DNA of 64,000 bases, taken from Porphyrobacter sp. HT-58-2. GTDB taxonomy: Bacteria; Pseudomonadota; Alphaproteobacteria; Sphingomonadales; Sphingomonadaceae. Position numbers and translations under genes: made by a program. Below are positions 54,943 to 64,000 of the stretch, one piece after another (the stretch's first letter is position 1; the number at the start of each line of letters is the position of its first letter). The notes beneath the pieces are model-generated. The model made no database searches, had not been told where the DNA came from, and saw only the letters and a list, made by a program, of their open reading frames with translations. The stretch is from NCBI RefSeq assembly GCF_002952215.1, contig NZ_CP022600.1, positions 2,542,001 to 2,606,000 on the forward strand. The letters run 5' to 3'.

Positions 54943-56247
54943 ATGAAAGATTTCGGCACATCCGACGATCCGCGCGTGCAGGCGCAGCTTGATCGCTTGG
55001 CCCGCCTGAGCCTGCCGCAGGGGCGGCTCGGCCTCGACACCATCCGCGCCCTGATGGAGCGCCTCGGCAATCCGCACCGCAAGCTGCCGCCGGTGTTCCA
55101 TGTCGCGGGGACCAACGGCAAGGGCTCGACCTGCGCCTTCCTGCGGGCGATGCTGGAGGCCGAGGGCTACCGCGTCCATGTCACCACCAGCCCCCATCTG
55201 GTGCGCTACAACGAGCGCATCCGCCTCGCAGGAGAGCTGATTTCCGACGCAATGCTCGCCGAGGTGCTGGCCGAGGTGCTGGATGCCAGTGAACAGGGGG
55301 GCGAGGACCTGGGACCGAGCTTCTTCGAAGTCACCATCGCCGCCGCCTTCCTGGCCTTCAGCCGCACGCCTGCCGATGCCTGCGTGGTCGAAGTCGGCAT
55401 GGGCGGGCGCTTTGACGCCACCAACGTCCTCGAACCCGAGGCGCTGGCCGCCTGCGGCATCGCCGCACTCGGCCTCGATCACGAACGCTTCTTGCTGGCA
55501 CCCGAAGAGGGCGTGCCGACCGAGCCGATGGCACGGATTGCCTTCGAGAAGGCGGGGATCGCGAAGAAGGGCGTTCCGCTGGTGACGCTGAGCTATCGCC
55601 CCGAATCCAACCACGAGGTGATCGCCGCTGCCCGGCGCGCAGGTGCGCCGCTGGCGATGCAGGGCGATGCATGGGACTGCCGCCCCGGCGCGATGATGAC
55701 CTACCGCGATCAGATGGGCGCGTTCACCCTACCCCACCCGGCCCTCGCGGGCGCGCATCAGGTGCTCAACGCCGGGCTCGCGCTCGCCATGCTCCAGCAT
55801 CAGGACAAGGTCCGGGTTGGCCCGATGGCGATGTCACTGGGGCTGCGGCATGCCCGCTGGCCTGCGCGGATGCAGCGCCTTTCGCCCGGTCCGCTGGTGG
55901 GCGCACGCGAGGTGTGGCTCGACGGCGGGCACAATCCGCAGGCGGGCGCGATGCTGGGTGCGCACTTTGCGGGTCAACGCCTTCACCTCGTCATCGGCAT
56001 GATCGAGGGCAAGGACCCGGCCTCGCTTATTGGCCCGCTCGGGGACGCGCTCGTCACCATCACCGCCGTGCCGGTGCCGGGGCACGAATGGCATCCGGCG
56101 AGCGCCTTCGGCCCTGAGGCGCACCCCGCCCCCGATGTGCCAAGCGCGCTGGCGATAATCCCCGACGACGGCCTGCCGATCCTCATCGCCGGATCGCTCT
56201 ATCTCGCGGGCGAGGTGCTGCGGCTGAACGATGAACTGCCGGACTAG
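54943..56247 (+). CDS. folC: Bifunctional dihydrofolate/folylpolyglutamate synthase
   Basis: FolC adds glutamate to dihydropteroate and to folates. It belongs to the Mur ligase superfamily: P-loop GTNGKGS (56-62), the TTSPHLVRYNERIRL segment, and LDGGHNPQAG near the C-terminal domain. Length is 434 residues. The accD-folC order is conserved. It converges with the AmpG-like gene, overlapping by four bases. Confidence 0.95.
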   Translation: MKDFGTSDDPRVQAQLDRLARLSLPQGRLGLDTIRALMERLGNPHRKLPPVFHVAGTNGKGSTCAFLRAMLEAEGYRVHVTTSPHLVRYNERIRLAGELISDAMLAEVLAEVLDASEQGGEDLGPSFFEVTIAAAFLAFSRTPADACVVEVGMGGRFDATNVLEPEALAACGIAALGLDHERFLLAPEEGVPTEPMARIAFEKAGIAKKGVPLVTLSYRPESNHEVIAAARRAGAPLAMQGDAWDCRPGAMMTYRDQMGAFTLPHPALAGAHQVLNAGLALAMLQHQDKVRVGPMAMSLGLRHARWPARMQRLSPGPLVGAREVWLDGGHNPQAGAMLGAHFAGQRLHLVIGMIEGKDPASLIGPLGDALVTITAVPVPGHEWHPASAFGPEAHPAPDVPSALAIIPDDGLPILIAGSLYLAGEVLRLNDELPD

Positions 56248-58088
56248 CTCTCCGGCTCGGGCGGCTGGACTACCTCAGGTGTGACCACGCCCGACGCGCG
56301 GCCCTTTCGCGCCTGCCGCGCCCATTCGATAAGACACAGCACCACCGCGAAACCGCCGATCCCGGTCGTCAGGATGAAGACGTCGTAATAGCCCTGCTCC
56401 TCGATCATCTGGCCCAATGCCCCGCGCCCCAGAGTCCCCACGAGCATGGTAAGCGAGGACAGCAGCGCGTACTGGACCGCGCTGAAGCGGGTGTTCACGA
56501 TCGAGGAAAGATAAGCGACGAACGCCGCTCCGGCGATCCCCACTGCAAGGTTTTCGAACATGATCACGAAAGCCAGCTTTGCGAGCCCCGGCGAGGGCGG
56601 AGCTGTGACGAACAGAAACGAGAATACGAAGGTCAACCAATCGATCGCCTGCGTGAAGCCGACCGCATCGCTCGCCGCCTGCATCATTGTCCCGCCAATA
56701 GCGAGTTCTGCGTACAGCAGGTTGGTCAGCGCTGCGAGCAGCGCCCCGATCGTCAGCGTCTGCATCCTGCCGAGCGCGGATAGCATCACGCCTCCGATCC
56801 CCAGCCCGCCAATAATCGCGAAAACGCCAAAGATCTTAGAGGCAAATGCCACATCCTCGTTGGTGTATTGCAGTTCGCCCAGATAGAACGGGTAGGCGAA
56901 GGTTCCCCAGATTGCATCACAGATGCGATAGATGAGGACCAGCGCGAAGATCAGAATCAGGCTCCAGCCCATACGCCCCACGAATTCAACCAGCGGAACC
57001 AGCAGCGCACGATAGAGGTGGTCGAGCGCAAGATTGCCCGCCGCAACGCTCTCCCCCTCGCCGATCAGGTCATTGCCATTGGCCTTGCGGTTGAACAGCA
57101 AGGCGGCGATGACCGACGGCAGCACGATTGTGGCAAGGATGATGAACGGCCCCATGTTGGCGGTGAACTCGGTTGGGTCGGGTCTTCCCTCGGGTCCGAG
57201 CGGGAACATCCCCAGCAGCCAGTTGAAATCGAAGTAGCGCTGCGCGCCAAACAGCGAAAACTCCAGAACCGGCAGGAACATCTCCACATAGCCGCCCAGC
57301 GCGCGCACCATGAAAATGCCAAGCGTCAGAAGGCTCCAGCCCCAAAGCGCCAGAACCCAGAAAAGATATCTGTTGCGCACCGGATAGCGCACCTCACCCG
57401 GCATATAGAGCCGCGCCAGCGCATCCTCTCCCGCCGGCTGGCCTGGCGTGTCGCCATGTCGCGCATCCGGCGCAAAAAGGCCGATTGTCCCGATGAACAG
57501 AAGGATGGCACCCATGACCATGTAGGTCTCCGGCCAGCCGATCTGCGCGGCGATGATCAACCCGAAGGCACCGCCCACCAGTGCCGCCAGCCGGTAGCCC
57601 ATCTGATAGACCGCGGAGAGGATATCGAGAGGCGCCTTCTCATCCGCCACCTCAATCCGCCAGGCGTTGATGGCGATATCCTGCGTGGAACTGGCAAGCG
57701 CGCCAATCCCCGCAAGCAGCGAAAACCAGCCCAGTTGCGACTTTGGCTCGAGCAGGCTCAGAGTAACGAGGATCGTGCCGAGCAAGACCTGCATCAGCAC
57801 GATCCACTGCTTGCGCTTGCCCAGCCGCATGAAGGCGGGAATGTTCACGCGGTCGACAACCGGTGACCAGATGAACTGGAAGGAATAGGCCAGCCCGATC
57901 AGGGAAAAGACGCCCATCGTCTTCAGATCGACCTTGGCCTCGTCCAGCCACGCATAAAGGGTGCCGAGGAACAGGGCGTAGGGCAATCCGCTCGCAAAAC
58001 CGAACAGCGCCATATAGCCCGTCTTGCGCTGCGCCATGGAACGCAAGACCACGCTCCACCCGGGCTTGCCGGCGCGCGCTTCAGCCAT
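56244..58088 (-). CDS. ampG: AmpG-like MFS muropeptide permease
   Basis: AmpG imports anhydro-muropeptides for peptidoglycan recycling. The 614-residue protein has [29 protein letters not shown] at its start (shown in part: [14 protein letters not shown]), and [14 protein letters not shown], hallmarks of AmpG, and about 14 hydrophobic helices. It is longer than E. coli AmpG (491) mainly through central segments around residues 230-340. The ATG at 58088 follows AAGGATG; the upstream open frame overlaps the divergent oxygenase gene. It fits the LD-carboxypeptidase and Mur ligase at 6-8 kb. Confidence 0.85.
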   Translation of the reverse strand: MAEARAGKPGWSVVLRSMAQRKTGYMALFGFASGLPYALFLGTLYAWLDEAKVDLKTMGVFSLIGLAYSFQFIWSPVVDRVNIPAFMRLGKRKQWIVLMQVLLGTILVTLSLLEPKSQLGWFSLLAGIGALASSTQDIAINAWRIEVADEKAPLDILSAVYQMGYRLAALVGGAFGLIIAAQIGWPETYMVMGAILLFIGTIGLFAPDARHGDTPGQPAGEDALARLYMPGEVRYPVRNRYLFWVLALWGWSLLTLGIFMVRALGGYVEMFLPVLEFSLFGAQRYFDFNWLLGMFPLGPEGRPDPTEFTANMGPFIILATIVLPSVIAALLFNRKANGNDLIGEGESVAAGNLALDHLYRALLVPLVEFVGRMGWSLILIFALVLIYRICDAIWGTFAYPFYLGELQYTNEDVAFASKIFGVFAIIGGLGIGGVMLSALGRMQTLTIGALLAALTNLLYAELAIGGTMMQAASDAVGFTQAIDWLTFVFSFLFVTAPPSPGLAKLAFVIMFENLAVGIAGAAFVAYLSSIVNTRFSAVQYALLSSLTMLVGTLGRGALGQMIEEQGYYDVFILTTGIGGFAVVLCLIEWARQARKGRASGVVTPEVVQPPEPES

Positions 58089-58160
58089 CGATATGCATCC
58101 TTGTTCTCGATCCCATTTGAATGCACCATTAGGCCGGGACGAGAGGATGAGAAAAGAGCG

Positions 58161-59321
58161 ATGAGCGCCTTGGCAACAGATTACCCCCGATCGTCGCCGA
58201 CGCGGGGCCAGCTTGCCCTCGCCGAAGCGATCCGGACAGGAGAGGGGCGGCAGGCGGGCGGGATCCAGACCGTGCCGGCAAGCAACTACACCTGCCCCGA
58301 TCACTTCGCGCGCGAAAGGGCGGCGCTGTTCGATCGGCTGCCGCAGGTCATCGCGCCGAGCGCGCTGTTGCCCGAGCCCGGCATGGCCGTACCGCATGAT
58401 GCGACCGGCCGCCCGCTGCTGCTGACCCGCGACAATGAGGGGCGCGCGCATGTCTTCCTCAATGTCTGCCGCCACCGCGGAACCCGGCTGGTAGAGGGAA
58501 ATGAGGTGCAATGCGCCAAGCGGCTCGTATGCCCCTATCACGCCTGGACTTACCGGCTCGACGGCGGGCTGATGGCCCTGCCCCGGCCAGAGACCTTCCC
58601 GGGGCTCGACAAGGCGGATTTCGGCCTCGTCGAACTGCCCAGCATCGAGGCAGGCGGCCTGATCTGGTTTGCGCCTGAGGAGGGTGCGGACTTCGCCCAT
58701 GCACAGGAATTGGGCAGTGATCTCGATGCCTTTGGGCTGGGCCAAGCGCACCTGTTCCGCCGCAAGCTGCACACGGTCAAGGGCAACTGGAAGCTGATCA
58801 TGGATGCTTTCCTCGAAAGCTACCATGTCACCCGCCTGCACGCCGCCACCATCGGCCCGTTCTTCAAGGACGGGATTACCGCCGGCGACCAGATCGGCCC
58901 GCACCAGCGGTCAGCCGTGGGCCGGCTGGAAGAGATGGAGGGGGTCGATCTGACTGACATGGCGCAGCTGCGCCGGGTGGTGACTTTCGCCTACCAGCTT
59001 CTGCCCGCCACGATCATCGTCCCCAGCCCCGATTATGTGAACGTGATGGTGCTGATGCCGCAGGCCGCCGACCTGACGCTGGTCGAGGATTTCATGCTCA
59101 TCCCCGAGGCTCCGCAAACCGAAAAGGCGCTGGCGCATTGGGAAAAGAGCTGGAACCTGCTCGACGGGGGGGTGTTCGCCTCCGAGGATTTCCGCGCGGC
59201 GGAGCTCGGCCAGCAGGGGCTTTCGAGCGGCGCGGTCAGCCATGTGACGCTCGGCACGCTGGAAGGCGGGATCGCGCGGTTTGACCAGATCGTGAGCGAG
59301 GCCTTGCGGGCGGCGGGCTGA
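58161..59321 (+). CDS. Rieske [2Fe-2S] aromatic ring-hydroxylating oxygenase alpha subunit-like
   Basis: A 386-residue oxygenase. The Rieske cluster ligands are Cys103-x-His105 (CRHRGTRL) and Cys124-x-x-His127 (CPYHAW); the mononuclear iron site shows His222 and His227 in ESYHVTRLH after the NWKL segment, as in this family. Substrates could be aromatic acids or quaternary amines; no beta subunit, ferredoxin or reductase gene is adjacent. It is divergent from the AmpG-like gene. Confidence 0.87.
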   Translation: MSALATDYPRSSPTRGQLALAEAIRTGEGRQAGGIQTVPASNYTCPDHFARERAALFDRLPQVIAPSALLPEPGMAVPHDATGRPLLLTRDNEGRAHVFLNVCRHRGTRLVEGNEVQCAKRLVCPYHAWTYRLDGGLMALPRPETFPGLDKADFGLVELPSIEAGGLIWFAPEEGADFAHAQELGSDLDAFGLGQAHLFRRKLHTVKGNWKLIMDAFLESYHVTRLHAATIGPFFKDGITAGDQIGPHQRSAVGRLEEMEGVDLTDMAQLRRVVTFAYQLLPATIIVPSPDYVNVMVLMPQAADLTLVEDFMLIPEAPQTEKALAHWEKSWNLLDGGVFASEDFRAAELGQQGLSSGAVSHVTLGTLEGGIARFDQIVSEALRAAG

Positions 59322-59339
59322 ACGCCTACCCGCCCGCCT

Positions 59340-60119
59340 ATGCCCACCCAGCCCCCTCGCTCCGAAGGTCGCCCCGAAGGGGACCGTATCGCCAAGCTGC
59401 TCGCCCGCGCCGGCATCGCCAGCCGCCGCGAGATTGAGCGCATGATCACCGAAGGCCGCGTGGCGATTGACGGCAAGGTGCTCGACACCCCTGCCACGAT
59501 CCTTACCAGCCTTAAGGGCGTGACCGTCGACGGCCAGCCCGTCACTGCAGCCGAGCCGACGCGGCTGTTCGCCTTCCACAAGCCCACCGGCCTCATCACC
59601 GCCGAGCGCGATCCGAAGGGCCGGCCGACGATCTACACCGCGCTGCGCAATGCCCTGCCCAAGGGCGCGGGGCGGGTGATGCCGATCGGGCGCCTCGACC
59701 TCAACACCGAAGGCCTGCTACTGCTCACCAATGACGGCGAAGTGAAGCGCAAGCTTGAACTGCCAGCATCGGGCATTCCGCGCACCTATCGCGCGCGCGC
59801 CTTCGGCGCGGTGTCACAGGAGCAGCTCGAAGACCTGATCGAAGGCGTCGAGATCGACGGCGTTCGCTACGGCTCGATCGATGCCAATCTCGAGCGTTCC
59901 TCAGGGCGCAACCTGTGGATCGAGATGACCATCACCGAAGGCAAGAACCGCGAGGTGCGGCGCGTGCTCGAACATCTCGGGCTTCAGGTGAACCGCCTGA
60001 TCCGCGTCGGCTATGGCCCGTTCGCCCTCGGCGATCTGCCGCGTGGGCAGGCAGTGGAGCTCAAGGGCAAGCCGGTCGACCGTTTCCTTGCCGATCTTGC
60101 GAAGGGCAACAGGAAGTGA
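59340..60119 (+). CDS. rluB: rRNA pseudouridine synthase, RluB/RsuA type
   Basis: A 259-residue protein with an N-terminal S4 RNA-binding domain (RIAKLLARAGIASRREIERMI, about 16-36) and the catalytic motif GRLDLNTEGLLLLTNDG with Asp120. It would convert uridine to pseudouridine in 23S or 16S rRNA; RluB versus RsuA cannot be told for certain. The stop overlaps the rsmD GTG. Confidence 0.9.
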   Translation: MPTQPPRSEGRPEGDRIAKLLARAGIASRREIERMITEGRVAIDGKVLDTPATILTSLKGVTVDGQPVTAAEPTRLFAFHKPTGLITAERDPKGRPTIYTALRNALPKGAGRVMPIGRLDLNTEGLLLLTNDGEVKRKLELPASGIPRTYRARAFGAVSQEQLEDLIEGVEIDGVRYGSIDANLERSSGRNLWIEMTITEGKNREVRRVLEHLGLQVNRLIRVGYGPFALGDLPRGQAVELKGKPVDRFLADLAKGNRK

Positions 60120-60670
60120 GAATCATTGCCGGGGAATGGCGGGGCAGGAAACTTGTCGCTCCCAAGGGCGAGGCGACCCGTCCCACCGCCGACCGCGCGC
60201 GCGAGACCCTGTTTGCGATGCTCACCAGTCGCCTTGGTAGTTTCGAGGGTCTGCAAGTTGCCGATCTGTTTGCAGGCTCGGGCGCATTGGGGCTTGAGGC
60301 GATCTCGCGCGGGGCCGCGCATTGCCTGTTCGTCGAGCAGGACCGCGCAGCGCTCGATTCGATCCGCACCAATATCGCCGCGCTCGGCGCGCAGGCACGC
60401 ACGCGGGTCGAGGCCGGTTCGGTGATGGGCCTCCGCACTGCCCTTGCCCCGCTCGATCTGATCCTCGCCGATCCGCCCTATCAGTCGGGCGCTGGCGAAG
60501 TCGCGCTCGACCGGCTGCTCAGGCTCGGATGGATCGGGCCGGAAACATGGATCGCGCTGGAAACCGGCGCGAAGGAGCACGTGGCGGTCAAGGGCCTTGT
60601 CGCCGACACCACGCGAAAGGTCGGCAAGGGGATGCTGCACCTGCTGCGTCTCGACGCGGCCGACGTCTGA
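60116..60670 (+). CDS. rsmD: 16S rRNA (guanine966-N2)-methyltransferase
   Basis: RsmD methylates G966 in the 30S head. It has MRIIAGEWRGRKL, the RPTADRARETLFAML segment, SAM loop [12 protein letters not shown] and DPPY (119-122), which binds the target base. Length is 184. The GTG at 60116 overlaps the preceding stop (GTGA), coupling two rRNA-modifying enzymes. Confidence 0.94.
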   Translation: MRIIAGEWRGRKLVAPKGEATRPTADRARETLFAMLTSRLGSFEGLQVADLFAGSGALGLEAISRGAAHCLFVEQDRAALDSIRTNIAALGAQARTRVEAGSVMGLRTALAPLDLILADPPYQSGAGEVALDRLLRLGWIGPETWIALETGAKEHVAVKGLVADTTRKVGKGMLHLLRLDAADV

Positions 60671-60743
60671 AGCCCGCCGTCGACAAGCCCGCTCTCGCGG
60701 CTTGCCCAGACGGCGATTGTTCTCTACCTGTTCGCATGAGACA

Positions 60744-63050
60744 ATGAGCAGCAACCTGCCCTCCCCCGCGCCCGGACGCGATGCGGTTCCCGCCTATGCC
60801 GCGCGGCTGAACCCGCCGCAGCGCGCAGCAGTGCTAGCGACCGAGGGCCCGGTGCTGATGCTGGCGGGCGCGGGAACGGGCAAGACGGCGGCGCTCACCG
60901 CCCGCCTTGCGCATCTGGTGGCGACGGGCCGCGCCTACCCTTCGCAGATTCTGTGCGTCACCTTCACCAACAAGGCGGCGCGGGAAATGAAGGAACGCGT
61001 GGCGCACCATCTCGGCCCGCAGGCGGAAGGCCTGCCGTGGCTCGGCACTTTTCATTCGATCTGCGCCAAGATGCTGCGCCGTCATGCCGAACTGGTGGGC
61101 TTACAGCACAATTTCACCATCATCGACACCGACGATCAGTTGCGCCTGCTTAAGCAACTCATCACCGAGGCCGAGCTGGACGAGAAGCGCTGGCCCGCGC
61201 GCCAGCTGGCCGGACTGATCGACCGCTGGAAGAACCGCGGCATGAGCCCTGCCGACTTGGACGCGGTGGAGAACGAGGCCTACGCCAACGGGCGCGGCAC
61301 AGCGCTCTATGCCCGCTATCAGGAGCGTCTGAAGCAATTGAACGCCTGCGATTTTGGCGATCTGATGCTGCACATCCTGACCATCCTGCGCGGCCATCCG
61401 GACATCCTCGCCGACTACCAGCGCCGGTTCCGCTACATCATGGTGGACGAATATCAGGACACCAATGCGGTGCAGTATTTGTGGCTGCGCCTGCTGGCGC
61501 AGGGCCACAGGAACATCTGCGTCGTGGGTGACGACGACCAGTCGATCTATTCCTGGCGCGGGGCGGAGGTCGCCAACATCCTCAGGTTCGAGAAGGATTT
61601 TCCCGGCGCGGAAGTGATCCGGCTCGAACAGAACTACCGCTCCACGCCGCATATCCTCGGCGCGGCTTCAGGGCTGATCCGCGCCAACAGCCAGCGCCAT
61701 GACAAGACCCTGTGGACCGAGGTCAACGGCGGCGACAAGGTCAAGGTGATCGGCGTGTGGGACGCGCCCGAGGAAGCGCGCCGGGTAGGCGAGGCGATCG
61801 AGCGGCTGGAGCGTGAGGGCGCCGGGCTCGACAGCATCGCCATTCTCGTGCGCGCGCAGTACCAGACCCGCGAGTTCGAGGACCGCTTCATCCAGATCGG
61901 GGTGAATTACCGCATCATCGGCGGTTTCCGCTTCTACGAACGCGCCGAAATCCGCGATGCGTTGGCCTATCTGCGCCTGATCGCCCAGCCTCAGGACGAT
62001 CTGGCATTTGAACGCATCCACAATCAGCCCAAGCGCGGGCTCGGTGCCAAGGCGCTCGAACAGATGCACGCCCACGCCCGCCGCACCGGCCTGCCGCTCG
62101 CCGCCGCCGCGCTGCAACTGGCCGATAGTGACGAGCTGCCCAAGCGCGCCGCTGCCACCATCGGCGGGTTGATGCGGCAGTTCCTGCATTGGCGCGAACA
62201 GGCCGAGACGCTGTCCCCTGCCGATCTGCTGCGGTTGGTGCTGGAGGAATCAGGCTACAACGCCATGCTTTCTGCCGACCATTCGCCCGAAAGCGCCGGC
62301 CGAGCGGAAAACCTTTCCGAACTTGCCCGGGCGATGGAGGAATACGCGACGCTCGGCGATTTCCTTGAACACGTCAGCCTGGTGATGGATAACGAGCGCG
62401 CCGATCAGGGCGAGACAGTCACGATCATGACGATCCACGCCGCCAAGGGCCTGGAATTCGACAACGTCTTCTGCGTCGGCTGGGAAGAAGGCGTGTTCCC
62501 CTCGCAGCGTGCCATCGACGAGGGCGGACTTGCCTCGCTGGAGGAGGAGCGCCGCCTCGCCTATGTCGCGATCACCCGCGCGAAGCGACATTGCACCATC
62601 CTGCACGCCGCCAACCGCAGGATCTACGGCCAGTGGGTGAGTTCGATCCCCTCACGCTTCATCGAGGAGCTGCCGGGCGAACATATTGATCAGGAAAGCA
62701 CGCTTAGCGGCGGTGCGAGCCTGTGGCGGGCCAACTGGCGCGAGCAGGAAGACCCCTTCGCCCACGTCGCCCGCGATAACCCCGCCAAGGCACAGCAACG
62801 CGGCCCCGGCTGGCAGCGGGCTTTGACATCGGGCTACGAAACCAAGCCCGCCCGCGTGCGCGAGAACACCCGCTCAGCCGCCAACTTCGCCGCCCCGGCG
62901 CGCAGCGACATCGCCATCGGGGCGATGGTGACCCACGCCAAATTCGGCACCGGCTGCGTGATCGATCAGGAAGGCAACAAGCTCACCATCCTGTTCGAGG
63001 ATGCAGGTGAGAAACGGGTGCTCGACAGTTTCGTGACGGTCGTGGGTTAG
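60744..63050 (+). CDS. uvrD: UvrD/PcrA-type ATP-dependent DNA helicase
   Basis: A superfamily 1A 3'-5' helicase, 768 residues. Motifs: Q-motif LNPPQRAAV, Walker A AGAGTGKT (41-48), VTFTNKAAREM, DEYQDTN, VGDDDQSIYSWRGA, QNYRS, and the late VTIMTIHAAKGLEFDNVF and EEERRLAYVAITRA. Its C-terminus (GAMVTHAKFGTGCVI) is the usual Tudor-like end that binds RNA polymerase in PcrA. It unwinds DNA in repair and replication. The ATG at 60744 is chosen; a longer open frame lacks a ribosome site. Confidence 0.95.
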   Translation: MSSNLPSPAPGRDAVPAYAARLNPPQRAAVLATEGPVLMLAGAGTGKTAALTARLAHLVATGRAYPSQILCVTFTNKAAREMKERVAHHLGPQAEGLPWLGTFHSICAKMLRRHAELVGLQHNFTIIDTDDQLRLLKQLITEAELDEKRWPARQLAGLIDRWKNRGMSPADLDAVENEAYANGRGTALYARYQERLKQLNACDFGDLMLHILTILRGHPDILADYQRRFRYIMVDEYQDTNAVQYLWLRLLAQGHRNICVVGDDDQSIYSWRGAEVANILRFEKDFPGAEVIRLEQNYRSTPHILGAASGLIRANSQRHDKTLWTEVNGGDKVKVIGVWDAPEEARRVGEAIERLEREGAGLDSIAILVRAQYQTREFEDRFIQIGVNYRIIGGFRFYERAEIRDALAYLRLIAQPQDDLAFERIHNQPKRGLGAKALEQMHAHARRTGLPLAAAALQLADSDELPKRAAATIGGLMRQFLHWREQAETLSPADLLRLVLEESGYNAMLSADHSPESAGRAENLSELARAMEEYATLGDFLEHVSLVMDNERADQGETVTIMTIHAAKGLEFDNVFCVGWEEGVFPSQRAIDEGGLASLEEERRLAYVAITRAKRHCTILHAANRRIYGQWVSSIPSRFIEELPGEHIDQESTLSGGASLWRANWREQEDPFAHVARDNPAKAQQRGPGWQRALTSGYETKPARVRENTRSAANFAAPARSDIAIGAMVTHAKFGTGCVIDQEGNKLTILFEDAGEKRVLDSFVTVVG

Positions 63051-63053
63051 GCT

Positions 63054-64000
63054 TCAGCCAAAACCAACATCGAGAAAACTCGGTCGCGGGCCGTTCCATT
63101 CGCCAGCAGGAACCGGTTCGTCATCCTCGTGATAACGGCGGCGCGGTTTGCGGTCGTCGCTGGCGGTAACACGATCGGTGCGCGGGGCCGATTTTTCGCG
63201 GCGCGGGCGTTCCTCGCGCACAGAGCGCTCTTCGCGGGCGCGACGCGGCTTACGTTCGGCGCGTACCTCGCTAGCTTCATCGGCGGGAGCCTCGTCCTTC
63301 GCGGCTTCGGCCCTGGCGATCACTTCGCTCAGATCAACGCGCACGTCTTCCTTGCCGAACACCTTGATCGCCGCGCCGGTCAGTTTTTCGACATTGGCGA
63401 TGGCTTCAGCGTCTTCTTCCGAGACGAAGGTGAAGGCGCGCCCCTTGGCTCCGGCGCGGCCCGTGCGACCGATGCGGTGGACGTAATCGTCCGGGTGCCA
63501 CGGAGTATCGAAATTGAAGACGTGGGAGACCCCCTTGATGTCCAGCCCGCGCGCTGCGACGTCGGAGGCGACGAGGATGTTGACTTCGCCCTTCTTGAAC
63601 CGGTCAAGCTCCTTCAGGCGTGAAGACTGGTCCATGTCGCCGTGAATTTCGCTCGAACGGAAACCATGGCGGTTGAGGCTCTGGTTCAACTCGCGCACCG
63701 TGGTCTTGCGGTTGGCGAAGATGATCGCGGTTTCGACCAGATCATTCTCAAGGAACCAGCGCAGCGTTTCGCGCTTCGAACGCGCCTTGACCGGCACCTT
63801 GAAGGCGGTGATGTCGGCATTGGTGGTTGCTGCGCGGGCGGTTTCGATCCGCTTCGGATTGCTCAGAAACTTCTTCGCCAGCTTCTCGATCGGCGCGGGC
63901 ATGGTCGCCGAAAACAGCATGGTCTGGCGGGTTTCGGGGAGCTTGGAGCAGATGAACTCGATATCGGGGATGAACCCCATGTCGAGCATCCGGTCCGCCT
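63054..64000 (-). CDS. DEAD-box RNA helicase (5' part beyond window end)
   Basis: Only the C-terminal 314 residues or so are in the window; the frame continues past base 64000 and the last visible residues are the end of the DEAD motif (ADRMLDMGF). Seen: LFSATMP (motif III), the helicase C-terminal domain with FANRKTTVREL, VASDVAARGLDIKGVSHVFNF split by 20-residue limits into VASDVAARGLDI and SHVFNFD, and HRIGRTGRAG. A basic, Arg-rich tail follows. RhlE-like by overall feel. It converges with uvrD, with 3 bases between the stops. Confidence 0.93.
   Translation of the reverse strand, partial: ADRMLDMGFIPDIEFICSKLPETRQTMLFSATMPAPIEKLAKKFLSNPKRIETARAATTNADITAFKVPVKARSKRETLRWFLENDLVETAIIFANRKTTVRELNQSLNRHGFRSSEIHGDMDQSSRLKELDRFKKGEVNILVASDVAARGLDIKGVSHVFNFDTPWHPDDYVHRIGRTGRAGAKGRAFTFVSEEDAEAIANVEKLTGAAIKVFGKEDVRVDLSEVIARAEAAKDEAPADEASEVRAERKPRRAREERSVREERPRREKSAPRTDRVTASDDRKPRRRYHEDDEPVPAGEWNGPRPSFLDVGFG

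Noticed and set aside
56244..58904. 886-residue form of the AmpG-like protein
   Set aside because: The first 272 residues lie antisense to the Rieske oxygenase gene; the ATG at 58088 with AAGGATG upstream gives a normal AmpG start.

Overview
The window is a gene-dense, high-GC stretch of what looks like the chromosome of an alphaproteobacterium, most likely a member of the order Sphingomonadales close to Erythrobacteraceae. This rests on operon order (ffh-rpsP-rimM-trmD-rplS, aroA-cmk-rpsA, trpF-trpB-trpA-accD-folC, and an F0 operon with a split b/b' stator), the presence of a TIGR02300-type protein, and many ATGA/GTGA stop-start overlaps. The genus cannot be fixed from the sequence alone. 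No prophage, IS element, CRISPR array or rRNA operon was seen. There is one tRNA gene, tRNA-Ala(GGC).

Layout. 1-8.6 kb: the 3' part of an amidohydrolase, a DUF2855 gene, dnaN, fabG, a secreted unknown, fabD, an LD-carboxypeptidase divergent from a MurC/Mpl-like ligase, and a small zinc-ribbon membrane protein. 8.6-12.6 kb: an acyl-CoA synthetase, a phospholipid-methyltransferase-like protein, a GST and a DUF808 membrane protein. 12.6-16.4 kb: rpsF-rpsR-rplI with promoter and terminator, then AMP nucleosidase and an SDR. 16.4-26.1 kb (minus strand): rimK, a RimB-like retropepsin, a beta-propeller lipoprotein and an M2 peptidase in one operon; then a hydrolase, a lipoprotein, a DUF2238 protein, asd and an S9 peptidase. 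26.2-32.8 kb (minus): the ffh-rpsP-rimM...trmD-rplS operon, split by a GRDP-like/TIGR04222 pair, a nitrilase and a small ORF; then tRNA-Ala. 32.8-39.4 kb: TIGR02300, aroA-(CBU_0592-like)-cmk, rpsA, gloB and a frameshifted quinone reductase. 39.4-42.6 kb: the ATP synthase F0 operon. 43-46.9 kb: a ydbH-ynbE-ydbL operon for phospholipid traffic across the envelope. 46.9-56.2 kb: radC, purB, a LapA-like gene, pyrF, a frameshifted VOC gene, a GNAT gene, trpF-trpB-orf-trpA-accD-folC. 56.2-64 kb: an AmpG-like permease divergent from a Rieske oxygenase, a pseudouridine synthase, rsmD, a UvrD/PcrA helicase and a DEAD-box helicase cut by the window end.

How it works together. Most genes are housekeeping: translation, ATP synthesis, fatty acid, tryptophan and nucleotide synthesis, and peptidoglycan recycling (LD-carboxypeptidase, Mur ligase, AmpG-like permease). 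The points most worth a second look are: a palindromic repeat of a family also present between trpF and trpB that sits in frame inside the essential gene trmD; a Gly/Cys-tailed TIGR04222 membrane protein paired with a GRDP-like protein inside the core translation operon; a shared GC-rich promoter signature before rpsF, rpsA, the atp operon and tRNA-Ala (weakly before ffh); two near-consensus parS sites; and two single-base frameshifts, each at a G run, that may be sequence errors.
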